From the NCBI GenBank assembly GCA_030064795.1, contig JASJEI010000218.1:1-21038 (forward strand): a stretch of 21,038 nt of DNA, written 5' to 3'. The notes under the pieces were generated by a model. The model worked only from the letters and a program-made list of their open reading frames with translations, searched no databases and was not told the origin of the DNA. Shown here one piece after another: positions 1 through 8,617 of the stretch. Made by a program: the position numbers and the translations under genes. Positions within the stretch are counted from its first letter, which is position 1. Every line of letters starts with the position of its first letter. The DNA comes from Pleurocapsa sp. MO_226.B13 (GTDB lineage: Bacteria > Cyanobacteriota > Cyanobacteriia > Cyanobacteriales > Xenococcaceae).

Positions 1-990
1 ATCATGCAGGAGGCGATCGCTGCTGGTAAAGCGACGGCGGTAATCAACTCTGGCTTTATTGCCGAACCTGGAACTGGTGTATTTCTCTCGGCTGCCGAAG
101 ATCGCAGCAACGTGACTGAAATTACGGCAGAAATTGTCGAGTCTGGTACTAATGCTATCTTGGGCGGTGGTGAAATTCACTATCTCCCAGTAGGTACAGT
201 AGGACGTTTTGGCGAAGAAGGGATCCGCGAAGACGGACGCAACCTAATCGAAGAGGCCGAAGCGATGGGCTATACGGTGGTATATACCCTAGAAGAATTA
301 CAAAGTCTTCCCGCCGACACCGAAAAGGTTTTGGGGATTTTCGCTGCTGAAGATACCTATAACGATATGCCAGAAGGGGCATTAGAAGAAGAAGGTTTTG
401 TCGATGAAGACGGCAATCTAATTTACTACGGACAACCAGGTAACGAAAATCCTCCTACCGTTGCTCAAATGTTAGAGGCAACTTTAGGATTAGAGATTTT
501 TAGTAATAATGAAAATGGAATGTTTGTGGTCTTGGAAGAAGAAGCCACAGACAACTTTGGTAATAATGATAATGCTGGCGGTACGATTGAAGCGGTACTA
601 AGGGCTGATGAAGCGATCGGTGTAGCCCAAGACTACATTGATAACGTTAACCCCGACACCCTCTTAATTACCGCTGCTGATAGCGATGGTGGCGGTTTGG
701 AAGTTGACGATGTATCCGAAGACGCAGAAACCGTAGGTACTACAGAAGTACAGCCTCCTTTCGATACTGAAATTCCCTACGACGGACAAACAGGTAGTGA
801 TACCGAACCCTTTACTACTGGCGCGCCCGATGAAAACGGCGACAATTTTGATTTTGGCGTTACTTGGACTGGTGTTCCCGACTTTGCAGGTAGTATTGTT
901 TCCAAAACTTACGGTTTAAACGCGGAAGAACTTCCCGCAACGGTAGATAATACTGGTATCTATCGTCTGATGTACCAAACTTTGTTCGAC
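1..990 (+). repeat. Tandem intragenic duplication, copy A (phosphatase unit, 5' truncated by window edge)
   Basis: This stretch matches 1336-2349 with an offset of 1335 bp (445 codons) at the left end and 1359 bp at the right, from a net 8-codon insertion in copy B. The first 30 bases equal 1336-1365, and further long identical stretches occur near 213-244. Copy A encodes the C-terminal three quarters of a phosphatase unit. Confidence 0.85.
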
Positions 991-2877
991 GAAGAGTTAG
1001 CACCACCAGAAGGCGTACCCGACGATTTCAGTATTATCCCACCACCCGAACCGACTCAGGATACTGGTAACGTTATTTTTATTCACCCAGACGGAACAAG
1101 TCCCTCTCACTATGGTGCTGCGCGATTTGCATCTGAAGGTACCGATGGCAGATTAAATTGGGACGAGATGACCGATGCAGGGGTTTATCTCGGACATATG
1201 GAAGATCGCATTGTGGGGACTTCTAACGGTGGTGCGGTAGTTCATGCTTATGGGATCAAACCTTTTGCTGGTAGTTATGGCTTAGACGAGGAAGGTAACC
1301 CCTACACTTCCCTTTCTGGTCAAGAAGGTACGACGATCATGCAGGAGGCGATCGCTGCTGGTAAACCTACAGCGGTGATTAACTCTGGCATTATCGCCGA
1401 ACCTGGTACTGGTGTATTTCTTTCTGCTGCTGAAGACCGCAGCAACGTGGCTGAAATCACTGCCGAAATCGTCGAATCTGGTGCAGACGTAATTATGGGT
1501 GGTGGTGAAATTCAATATCTACCTGTAGGTATGGTAGGACGTTTTGGTGAAGAAGGGATCCGCGAAGACGGACGCAACCTGATCGAAGAAGCCGAAGCAA
1601 TGGGCTACACTATTGTTTATACTCGCGAGGAATTAGAAAGTCTTCCTGCCGATACAGAGAAAGTTATCGGAATTTTTGCTGCGGAAGATACTTACAATGA
1701 CGAAAATGAAGCGACTCTAGAAGAAGAAGGTTTTGTCGATGAAAATGGCGAACTGATTCTTTACGGACAGCCAGGAAATGAAAATCCGCCTACAGTTGCC
1801 GAAATGCTGGATGTAACTTTAGGTTTGGATAAATTTGCCAATGCCGAAGATGGCTTTATGGTCGTTCTCGAAGAAGAAGGATCGGATAACTTCCCTAACG
1901 ACAATAACGCAGCGGGAGCAATTGAAGCTACCTTACGGGCGGATGAAGCAATTGGGGTAGCTCAAGACTTTGTAGATCATGTCGATCCCAACACCTTGAT
2001 TCTGACTGCTGCTGATAGCGATGCTGGCGGTTTAGAAGTAATCGATGTCGATGAGGATAGCGAAACCGTAGGCGAAATTGGCGTTCAGCCAGAATTAGCT
2101 GCTTTTGGTGACGATGCCGATGGCATTCCCGTTCCCCTAGACGGACAAACAGGCAACGATACCGAACCCTTTAATACTGGCGCACCCGATGCCGATGGCG
2201 ACAATTTCGAGTTTGGCGTAGGTTACGTTAGTACCACTGATGTCGCGGGTAGCATTGTTTCCAAAGGTTATGGTTTAAACTCCGATCTAATTGAAGATAC
2301 AGTAGATAACACCGATATGTATCGGATTATGTATCAAACCCTGTTTGGAGTCGAGCCTGAAGAAGTAGCCGACGACGGAGAAGAAGAAAACTTCGAGCCT
2401 CTGTTTGGTTCTACCGACGCAGACATAATCGAGGTTGAAGGTAGCAAAAATCTCGTCTTTGCTGTTGAAGGTGACGATTCGATCGACCTGACTGGTGCAG
2501 ATAGTGATAACCGCGCCTATGCTGGTTCTGGTGATGATACTTATATTTTAGGTACAAATAACCGTGTCTACGGTGACGACGGCGACGATCGCTTCTTTGC
2601 AACTAGTGGTGGTGGCAACAGCATCAACGGTAACTTAGGTGCAGACCAATTCTGGATTGCCGATGCTGCTATTCCTGAATCAGCCAATATCATTAATGAC
2701 TTTACCAGTGGTGAAGACGTAATTGGTATTGCCGGTTTGGGTATTGGTTTTGACGACCTCAGCTTCTCCGATAGCGACGACGGTGCAGTTATCTCTACTA
2801 ATGGGAGCGACTTGGCTATTCTTAGTAATGCCAATGCTGACTTTATTGCTGATGAAGCTAACTTTGTCTTTGTGTAG
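1..2877 (+). CDS. Secreted alkaline-phosphatase-like protein, two tandem PhoA units plus RTX tail (5' partial)
   Basis: The frame is open from base 1, so the start lies upstream. The ATG at base 4 is internal: the matching place in the second copy (1339) is mid-domain. Two alkaline-phosphatase-family units follow each other. The first is missing about its first 90 residues (ends near base 990); the second is complete (about 1063-2349). A Pro-rich linker joins them. The second unit shows the N-terminal metal Asp in HPDGTSPSHYGAAR (1090), a Ser matching the nucleophile in GTSNGG (1222), and TAADSDAGG (2005-2031). The tail (about 2400-2877) has RTX-like Gly-Asp repeats such as YAGSGDDTY and YGDDGDDRF, typical of calcium-binding type I-secreted proteins. 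It is very acidic, fitting an extracellular enzyme. Presumed role: releasing phosphate from organic esters. Several canonical zinc-binding His are replaced (see findings), so activity and metal are uncertain. A strong terminator follows, so it ends its transcription unit. Confidence 0.85.
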   Translation: MMQEAIAAGKATAVINSGFIAEPGTGVFLSAAEDRSNVTEITAEIVESGTNAILGGGEIHYLPVGTVGRFGEEGIREDGRNLIEEAEAMGYTVVYTLEELQSLPADTEKVLGIFAAEDTYNDMPEGALEEEGFVDEDGNLIYYGQPGNENPPTVAQMLEATLGLEIFSNNENGMFVVLEEEATDNFGNNDNAGGTIEAVLRADEAIGVAQDYIDNVNPDTLLITAADSDGGGLEVDDVSEDAETVGTTEVQPPFDTEIPYDGQTGSDTEPFTTGAPDENGDNFDFGVTWTGVPDFAGSIVSKTYGLNAEELPATVDNTGIYRLMYQTLFDEELAPPEGVPDDFSIIPPPEPTQDTGNVIFIHPDGTSPSHYGAARFASEGTDGRLNWDEMTDAGVYLGHMEDRIVGTSNGGAVVHAYGIKPFAGSYGLDEEGNPYTSLSGQEGTTIMQEAIAAGKPTAVINSGIIAEPGTGVFLSAAEDRSNVAEITAEIVESGADVIMGGGEIQYLPVGMVGRFGEEGIREDGRNLIEEAEAMGYTIVYTREELESLPADTEKVIGIFAAEDTYNDENEATLEEEGFVDENGELILYGQPGNENPPTVAEMLDVTLGLDKFANAEDGFMVVLEEEGSDNFPNDNNAAGAIEATLRADEAIGVAQDFVDHVDPNTLILTAADSDAGGLEVIDVDEDSETVGEIGVQPELAAFGDDADGIPVPLDGQTGNDTEPFNTGAPDADGDNFEFGVGYVSTTDVAGSIVSKGYGLNSDLIEDTVDNTDMYRIMYQTLFGVEPEEVADDGEEENFEPLFGSTDADIIEVEGSKNLVFAVEGDDSIDLTGADSDNRAYAGSGDDTYILGTNNRVYGDDGDDRFFATSGGGNSINGNLGADQFWIADAAIPESANIINDFTSGEDVIGIAGLGIGFDDLSFSDSDDGAVISTNGSDLAILSNANADFIADEANFVFV
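1336..2349 (+). repeat. Tandem intragenic duplication, copy B (phosphatase unit)
   Basis: Second copy of the unit described at 1-990. It carries extra residues around 2095-2140 (GDDADG loop) that are absent from copy A. The full copy B unit begins earlier, near 1063 at TGNVIFIHPDG. Its partner for 1063-1335 would lie before the window. Confidence 0.85.
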
Positions 2878-2913
2878 GAAATAGCTGTTAGCTCTAAATT
2901 ATTTGTTGGTTAT

Positions 2914-2938
2914 GGTGGGATTATCCCACCTTTTTTTT
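2914..2938 (+). terminator. Rho-independent terminator of the phosphatase gene
   Basis: Perfect 7-bp stem GGTGGGA / TCCCACC with loop TTA, followed directly by eight T. It begins 37 bases after the stop codon, and the orientation suits the plus-strand phosphatase gene. Confidence 0.9.
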
Positions 2939-3005
2939 GAACCAGAGAGAAAACATAGACAAAGTAGGACAGGCTTGCTTCAGTTAAGCCTACATTCAGC
3001 AGGTT

Positions 3006-3026
3006 GGTGGGCATTGCCCACCTTTT
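3006..3026 (+). repeat. GGTGGGC-type hairpin, second possible terminator
   Basis: Perfect stem GGTGGGC (3006-3012) / GCCCACC (3016-3022) with loop ATT, then four T on plus. It resembles the terminator 90 bp upstream and the arms at 16769-16827, so it may be a dispersed intergenic element rather than a dedicated terminator. On minus no T tract follows, so it is a poor terminator for glgB. Confidence 0.6.
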
Positions 3027-3048
3027 CAATTATCTATGGCAATTCTAA

Positions 3049-5343
3049 TTAACGACCTTGTAAAGCTGCTTGAGTCTTGGCGCGATCGATTTTAAAGACC
3101 AAAACGCCCAAAGGAGGTAAACAGAGATCTAAAGAATAAGGATGGTTGTGGAAAGACCAATCATCAGTCCACTTACCACCATAATTACCCATGTTGCTAC
3201 CGCCATATTTACTTGCATCGCTGTTAAAGATTTCGGTATATAAACCTTTTTCGGGTACACCGATACGATAGTGACTGTGGGGTTGGGGGGTAAAGTTACA
3301 AACTGTAATGACAAACTCATTGGGATCTTTGCCACGACGAATAAACGCTACGACACTATGACGATTATCGCTACAGTCAATCCACTGAAAACCTTGCTCT
3401 TCAAAGTCACGAGTGTATAAAGCAGGTTCATTCTTATATAAACCGTTGAGGTCGGTGAAAAATTGTTTTAAAGTCTGATGGCGATCGTATTGGAGTAAAT
3501 GCCATTCCAAATCTGTCCAGACGTTCCATTCACTCCACTGAGCAAATTCCATGCTCATAAACATGGTCTTTTTACCTGGGTGAGTAAACATATAGGCAAA
3601 CAAACAACGGACATTAGCAAATTTCTGCCATTCATCCCCTGGCATCTTACCAATAATATTACTCTTACCGTGGACGATCTCGTCGTGGGAGAGAGCTAGC
3701 ATATAGTTTTCGCTGTGGTGATACCACATACTGAAGGTCAGATTGTTTTGGTGAAATTGGCGAAACCAAGGATCCATGTGGAAATAATCCAACATATCGT
3801 GCATCCAGCCCATGTTCCACTTCATATTGAAGCCCAAACCACCAGTATAAGTGGGCCAGGAAACCATCGGCCAGGAAGTTGACTCTTCAGCAATAGAGAG
3901 TACCCCAGGAAAGTAGCTAAACAACAAACTATTAACCTGACGCAAGAAATTGGCAGCTTCAATATTTTCTGTACCGCCATACTCGTTGGCAATCCATTCT
4001 CCATCTTTACGACAGTAGTTGAGGTAAAGCATGGAAGCGACTGCATCTACCCGAATCCCGTCAATATGATACTTATCAAACCAAAATAGCGCGTTAGCTA
4101 CTAAAAAGTTCCGAACTTCGTTGCGATTGTAGTTAAAGACTAAGGTTCCCCATTCTTTATGTTCGCCTTTGCGGGGATCGGCGTGTTCGTAAAGGTGAGT
4201 TCCATCAAAAAAGGCTAAACCATGACCGTCCTTGGGAAAATGACCGGGAACCCAGTCTACAATTACACCAATGCCATTTTGGTGACAGCGATCGACAAAA
4301 TACATGAAATCTTCAGGATTTCCATAGCGCGAAGTCGGGGCATAATATCCCGTAACCTGATATCCCCAAGAACCATCAAAAGGATGTTCGGCGATGGGCA
4401 AAAGTTCGATGTGGGTATATCCCATGTCCTTGACATAGGGGATCAGCTTATCGGCCAGTTCGTAATAGCTCAAGAAACGAGCCTCATATTTCCATTCTGA
4501 GACTTGAACTGGTTCTGAATCTCCAGATAATAATTTAGTAGGTTCGGCAGCAGAGGCGTGCAACCAAGACCCTAAATGAACTTCATAGACAGAGATCGGT
4601 TTAGCCAAAGGATCGCTATGACGACGCTCTTCCATCCAGTCAGCGTCCTGCCACTCATAGGTATCGAGATCGGCAACAACCGATGCAGTTTTCGGTCTGA
4701 CTTCCTGTTGAAAGCCATAGGGGTCGGACTTTTCGTAGATGTGACCTTCCCAGTTTTTGACTTCATATTTATAAGCCATACCAGCAGCTAATTCAGGAAT
4801 AAATAGTTCCCAAATACCATTGCCACTTTTGCGCATCTGATGCTTTCTACCATCCCAACTGTTGAAGTCTCCGAGTAACGAAACATTACGGGCATTGGGG
4901 GCCCAAAGAGCAAAATATACCCCAGTCACGTCATCTATTTTGGCTGGATGTGCGCCCAGTTTTTCGTAAATACGATGATGATTGCCTTCAGCGAATAGGT
5001 GTATGTCTAAATCTGTTAATTTTGGCGAACGAAAGGCATAAGGGTCGTAAATAACTCTTTCACTATCTCCTTCTTTAATTCGTAGCTGATAATTAGCTAG
5101 TCGAGGATTTTGCACCACACAAACAAAGAAATGAGGATTGTGCATTGACTGCATCGGATACTCAGTTCTTTCTTCGGGACAGATCACCCAAGCTGCACTG
5201 GCATCGGGAAGATAAGCTCGAATTACCCAACTTTCTACTTTTCCGTCTTGTTCGAGGGGATGACAACCCAAGACTTCAAAGGGATCGTGATGAAGATTGT
5301 GGACAATCTGATTGACTTGTTCGGGAGCAATAGTTAAAGACAT
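3049..5343 (-). CDS. glgB: 1,4-alpha-glucan branching enzyme GlgB
   Basis: GlgB cuts alpha-1,4-glucan chains and re-attaches them as alpha-1,6 branches in cytoplasmic glycogen synthesis. The 764-residue protein has the full layout: N-terminal module with [12 protein letters not shown], a CBM48 domain ([19 protein letters not shown]), the GH13 barrel, and a C-terminal beta domain. The catalytic triad is visible as the nucleophile Asp in DGIRVDAV (about residue 432), the acid Glu in SIAEEST (about 486) and the Asp in [10 protein letters not shown] (about 553). Length is usual for bacterial GlgB. I chose the ATG at 5343 ([10 protein letters not shown]), since cyanobacterial homologues begin close to TIAPEQV; an in-frame TTG at 5361 would add six residues. 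No clear Shine-Dalgarno precedes either. It converges with the phosphatase gene and has no close operon partner. Confidence 0.97.
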   Translation of the reverse strand: MSLTIAPEQVNQIVHNLHHDPFEVLGCHPLEQDGKVESWVIRAYLPDASAAWVICPEERTEYPMQSMHNPHFFVCVVQNPRLANYQLRIKEGDSERVIYDPYAFRSPKLTDLDIHLFAEGNHHRIYEKLGAHPAKIDDVTGVYFALWAPNARNVSLLGDFNSWDGRKHQMRKSGNGIWELFIPELAAGMAYKYEVKNWEGHIYEKSDPYGFQQEVRPKTASVVADLDTYEWQDADWMEERRHSDPLAKPISVYEVHLGSWLHASAAEPTKLLSGDSEPVQVSEWKYEARFLSYYELADKLIPYVKDMGYTHIELLPIAEHPFDGSWGYQVTGYYAPTSRYGNPEDFMYFVDRCHQNGIGVIVDWVPGHFPKDGHGLAFFDGTHLYEHADPRKGEHKEWGTLVFNYNRNEVRNFLVANALFWFDKYHIDGIRVDAVASMLYLNYCRKDGEWIANEYGGTENIEAANFLRQVNSLLFSYFPGVLSIAEESTSWPMVSWPTYTGGLGFNMKWNMGWMHDMLDYFHMDPWFRQFHQNNLTFSMWYHHSENYMLALSHDEIVHGKSNIIGKMPGDEWQKFANVRCLFAYMFTHPGKKTMFMSMEFAQWSEWNVWTDLEWHLLQYDRHQTLKQFFTDLNGLYKNEPALYTRDFEEQGFQWIDCSDNRHSVVAFIRRGKDPNEFVITVCNFTPQPHSHYRIGVPEKGLYTEIFNSDASKYGGSNMGNYGGKWTDDWSFHNHPYSLDLCLPPLGVLVFKIDRAKTQAALQGR

Positions 5344-5657
5344 TAATGTACCAATATCCAAATATTTAGTAGCAGTGAATTTTTAAAAGAGAGTGCCGTT
5401 TGATAATTAGTTACAAGCAATAACATTAAGTTTTGAGCTAAGTTCGATCTATATTGATGCTTTCTAAAAGAGTATTCAACACTCTTATTGGAGTCTACAT
5501 CTTTATCGGATCGCTAGCTCGAACCTAATAGCTTTTTTTGAGTGTCGAATGACTCGGTATCGAAACAGCGATGATTGAGTTTTGTAAACTATTCGTATAC
5601 ATACTTTAGCTATTTTTAGGCAATATATAAAAAAATATTGCTTTTTGAATGAATTTA
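5344..5657. other. Non-coding gap upstream of glgB
   Basis: About 310 bp, AT-rich, with no convincing gene on either strand. It should hold the glgB promoter (minus), but I cannot pick one with confidence. It contains a small inverted repeat AAGAGT / ACTCTT at 5468-5486, a T7 run at 5533-5539 preceded only by a weak stem, and the hairpin at 5620-5646. Confidence 0.6.
5620..5646 (+). terminator. Terminator-like hairpin, plus orientation
   Basis: Stem GCAATAT (5620-5626) / ATATTGC (5635-5641), loop ATAAAAAA, then five T. It lies 12 bp beyond the end of the minus-strand small gene, but the T tract follows only in the plus direction, where no gene is known upstream. The stem is A/T-rich and so weak. 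Confidence 0.35.
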
Positions 5658-5948
5658 TCAATAGAAGGGAATTATAGTTTTGAATAGCTTTCTCAGCTGC
5701 AACAAAAATATTAGATGCTTGATATCGGACTGAATTTTGGGGCTATTGCTACTTTGAGCTAATTCTAGTTGTAATTCTTCATATTCCCTGGCTGACAAGG
5801 GTTTTCCGTCTATGGGCGATCGCCCTTCTAGAATTATTTCAGTACGTAAGATTTCTTCTGGTATGTCTTCTGGCGGTGGTAAAGCTAAAGCTAGATTGGG
5901 CTTTAGTAAAATCACTAAATTGATTAGCAGTAGTATTGGGGATTTCAT
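5658..5948 (-). CDS. Small exported cyanobacterial protein of unknown function
   Basis: The 96-residue product starts with a Sec-type signal peptide: MKS, a hydrophobic stretch to about residue 22, and likely cleavage after ALA. The mature part opens with LPPPEDIPEEILRTEI and then RSPIDGKPLSAREYEELQ, a conserved signature I recognise from small hypothetical proteins across cyanobacteria. The C-terminal third (LIFLLQLRKLFKTIIPFY) is amphipathic to hydrophobic and could associate with a membrane. Predicted place: periplasm, thylakoid lumen or membrane. Function unknown. The gene stands alone, and no Shine-Dalgarno is visible before the ATG. Confidence 0.8.
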   Translation of the reverse strand: MKSPILLLINLVILLKPNLALALPPPEDIPEEILRTEIILEGRSPIDGKPLSAREYEELQLELAQSSNSPKIQSDIKHLIFLLQLRKLFKTIIPFY

Positions 5949-6163
5949 AGAAGTCAGGGGAGCTAGAGAACGAATCTTGCTAAGGTATTAATAGAATTAT
6001 TGTATGAGCTACAAGCCATAGCAATTCGATCCCCAGGGCGAAAGTTAGTTATTTTGCTTATGGTCATCGATTGTTGGTGATGTTGGCGAACTATCCCAGT
6101 CTGCTATGGGAGCTTCATACATGACAACCGTCAGCCTAATCTAGAAAATCTTTGAAGTTTTTA

Positions 6164-6373
6164 ATGTCATCTCTGGAAAAACGTTTAGCAATCTTTCGTC
6201 AACTCCCTTTAAGAGCGCAGTTGGCTACTATTACCTCTACAAAAGCCAATTCAGTTCTCAGCAAAAATCAAGAATATCTCGATCGCTTAAAACAAATTCA
6301 CGCTGAATCTCTAGCTGCTGCAACTCCAGAAGAACGACTGACGTACAACAAAGCCAGAGAATTACTAGATTGA
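6164..6373 (+). CDS. Small hypothetical protein, 69 residues
   Basis: Reading from ATG 6164 (MSSLEKRLAIFRQLPLRAQL) gives a basic, helical soluble protein ending in TYNKARELLD. There are no cysteines, membrane segments or motifs I recognise. A TTG twelve bases upstream (6152) could extend it by four residues, but the ATG is preferred. No Shine-Dalgarno is evident. Codon use resembles the neighbouring genes and the composition is protein-like, so it is probably real. It lies 94 bp before the DUF255 gene on the same strand, though a purine tract separates them. Confidence 0.55.
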   Translation: MSSLEKRLAIFRQLPLRAQLATITSTKANSVLSKNQEYLDRLKQIHAESLAAATPEERLTYNKARELLD

Positions 6374-6411
6374 GGAAGAAGGAATGAGGAACGAGGAGAG
6401 AGGAAAGAGAA
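6373..6411 (+). repeat. G/A-rich tract with GGAACGAGGA
   Basis: Almost pure purine run of GGAA and GAGG words just after a stop codon. The word GGAATGAGGAACGAGGA closely matches the reverse complement of 16698-16720. A similar tract lies at 13010-13040. Degenerate short repeats of this kind are common in cyanobacterial gaps; no function is claimed. Confidence 0.5.
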
Positions 6412-6467
6412 CGCGCGATCGCACGAACTATAACCGCTTAATGGTCAGTATTTAAAGATTAAAAAAA

Positions 6468-8510
6468 ATGGTTAATCATCTTGAGTCGAGTCAAAGTCTT
6501 TATCTGCGCAAGCACGCGGAAAATCCTATTAACTGGTGGTATTGGTGTAAATCTGCTCTAGAAGAAGCAAAACAAGACGATAAGCCCATCTTTTTATCTA
6601 TTGGTTATTCTAGCTGTCATTGGTGTACGGTGATGGAAGGAGAGGCTTTTAGCGATCGCGCGATCGCCGATTATCTCAACGAGAATTTTTTGCCGATCAA
6701 AGTAGACCGCGAAGAACGACCAGATATCGATAGTATTTATATGCAGGCTTTGCAGATGATGACTGGTCAAGGTGGCTGGCCCCTCAATGTTTTTCTTACT
6801 CCCGATGACCTCATCCCTTTTTATGGCGGTACTTATTTTCCCGTCGAACCTAAATACGGTCGTCCTGGGTTTTTAGAAATTCTCAAAGCCATAAGACGTT
6901 TCTACGATAACGAACCAGAAAAGCTGACGGCTTTTAAAGGCGAAATTTTAAATAATCTTCAGCAGTCGGCTTTGTTACCCGTCAAGGGTGATAATAGTTT
7001 GACAGAGGATTTATTAAATCGAGGCATCAACGCCAATTCCGCAGCTATACAGCCTAACGATTTAGGTCGTCCTAGCTTTCCGATGATCCCCTATTCTACT
7101 ATTGCTTTACAGGGTAGTCGTTTGCAGGGCGAATATACTTACGATCCTCAAGCTTTGGCTCAACGACGAGGATTGGATTTGGTTATGGGGGGAATCTACG
7201 ACCATGTAGCGGGAGGATTTCATCGCTATACCGTAGATAATACCTGGACAGTTCCCCATTTTGAAAAGATGCTCTATGATAACGGGCAAATTGTCGAGTA
7301 TTTAGCCGATTTGTGGAGTAGTGGTTTAGAAAAACCTGCCATTAAAAGAGCGATCGCTCTTACGGTAAGCTGGCTACAACGAGAAATGACTAATCCCAAG
7401 GGTTATTTTTATGCTGCACAAGATGCGGATAACTTTACGACTCCAGAGGAAGCCGAACCAGAAGAAGGAGCTTTTTATATCTGGAGCTACGCAGAGTTAG
7501 AATCTAGATTGAGCGCGACAGAATTAGCCGAATTACCGCAAGAATTTACAGTTACGACTTCAGGTAACTTTGAAGGTAACAATGTCTTACAACGCTTGGG
7601 AAGCGAGGCATTATCCGACAATCTCGATCGCGCTTTAGATAAGTTATTTACAGTACGCTACGGTCAAAGCGCAGCAGAAATAGATATTTTTCCTCCCGCC
7701 AAAAACAACCAGGAAGCCAAAACCCAAGAGTGGCCGGGACGCATTCCCCCCGTAACCGACACCAAAGCGATCGCAGCTTGGAACAGTTTAATGATTTCGG
7801 GGTTGGCTAGAGCCTACGGAGTCTTTAGAGAGCAGTCTTATTTGGATTTAGCAGTCAACGCAGTACAGTTTATCCTCCAAAACCAATGGCTAGAAGGTAG
7901 ACTGCAACGCCTCAATTATGATGGGGAGGCGACAGTACCCGCACAATCTGAAGATTATGCCTTATTAATCAAAGCCTTACTAGATCTTCAGACTGCTTGT
8001 CCCGACGCTCCCCAGTGGCTAGAACGAGCAGTCGCCATTCAAGCAGAATTTGACGATTTACTCTGGAGTATTGAAACGGGAGGTTACTACAACAATACCG
8101 ATACAGAACGAGAATTACTAGTGCGCGAACGTAGCTACATGGATAATGCTACCCCCTCCGCCAACGGCATTGCGATCGCCAATTTAGTCCGTCTGAGTCT
8201 GCTTACTGATAACTTAGAATATCGCGATCGAGCCGAACGAGGCTTACAGGCTTTTGCCGTCGTGATGGAAAAATCACCCACTGCTTGTCCCAGTTTATTT
8301 ACCGCTCTGGATTGGTTTTTACACGGTACGAGCGTTAAAACTAGCCTGGAAAATATCAAGCAGTTGAGTTCGAGATATTTACCCACAACCGTCTTTAGAA
8401 TTGAAACAGATTTACCCGAAAATTCGATTGCTCTAGTCTGTCAGGGATTATCTTGTCTCGAACCTGCTACTAGTATCGAGCAAATACTCGAACAAATTCA
8501 GTCCGTTTAA
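6468..8510 (+). CDS. Thioredoxin domain-containing protein, DUF255 / YyaL (SSP411) family
   Basis: The 680-residue, full-length protein matches the DUF255 family. The N-terminal thioredoxin-like domain (about residues 1-165) carries HLESSQSLYLRKHAENPINW, SIGYSSCHWC with C50 and C53 as the redox pair, KVDREERPDID and GQGGWPLNVFLTP. The rest is an (alpha/alpha)6-barrel-like region with YDHVAGGFHRYTVD, VPHFEKMLYDN, YAAQDAD and ERSYMDNATPSANG, as in N-acyl-glucosamine epimerase-like folds. Family proteins are cytosolic and widespread; the exact reaction is not established, so no substrate is assigned. The start ATG at 6468 places the conserved N-terminus where expected. It is monocistronic here. 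Six GCGATCGC sites within the gene show it is well adapted to this genome. Confidence 0.93.
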   Translation: MVNHLESSQSLYLRKHAENPINWWYWCKSALEEAKQDDKPIFLSIGYSSCHWCTVMEGEAFSDRAIADYLNENFLPIKVDREERPDIDSIYMQALQMMTGQGGWPLNVFLTPDDLIPFYGGTYFPVEPKYGRPGFLEILKAIRRFYDNEPEKLTAFKGEILNNLQQSALLPVKGDNSLTEDLLNRGINANSAAIQPNDLGRPSFPMIPYSTIALQGSRLQGEYTYDPQALAQRRGLDLVMGGIYDHVAGGFHRYTVDNTWTVPHFEKMLYDNGQIVEYLADLWSSGLEKPAIKRAIALTVSWLQREMTNPKGYFYAAQDADNFTTPEEAEPEEGAFYIWSYAELESRLSATELAELPQEFTVTTSGNFEGNNVLQRLGSEALSDNLDRALDKLFTVRYGQSAAEIDIFPPAKNNQEAKTQEWPGRIPPVTDTKAIAAWNSLMISGLARAYGVFREQSYLDLAVNAVQFILQNQWLEGRLQRLNYDGEATVPAQSEDYALLIKALLDLQTACPDAPQWLERAVAIQAEFDDLLWSIETGGYYNNTDTERELLVRERSYMDNATPSANGIAIANLVRLSLLTDNLEYRDRAERGLQAFAVVMEKSPTACPSLFTALDWFLHGTSVKTSLENIKQLSSRYLPTTVFRIETDLPENSIALVCQGLSCLEPATSIEQILEQIQSV

Positions 8511-8617
8511 TGAAACTCCTTACCTAGTCTTATCTTGAATTCAAGAGAACGGACGGGTTGAAAGAGGAATATAGGGCGATCGCTCGAAATTACGATGCCG
8601 TTCCTTACTGAAACATC

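Noticed and set aside
4..6. ATG at base 4 as the start of the phosphatase gene
   Set aside because: The same Met is mid-domain in the second copy (1339), and the frame is open to the window edge, so the gene begins upstream.
3006..3026. Hairpin as the terminator of glgB
   Set aside because: On the minus strand the stem is not followed by a T tract; the T run is on the plus side.
4222..4500. Plus-strand 92-codon frame inside glgB
   Set aside because: It is a shadow of the strongly conserved minus-strand GlgB barrel and shows no family features.
5344..5361. TTG at 5361 as glgB start
   Set aside because: The ATG at 5343 fits the family N-terminus better, and neither has a ribosome binding site to favour the longer form.
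8533..8546. Perfect palindrome TCTTGAATTCAAGA after the DUF255 gene as a terminator or operator
   Set aside because: It has no loop and no T tract, and no gene is close enough for an operator; chance or a minor element is as likely.
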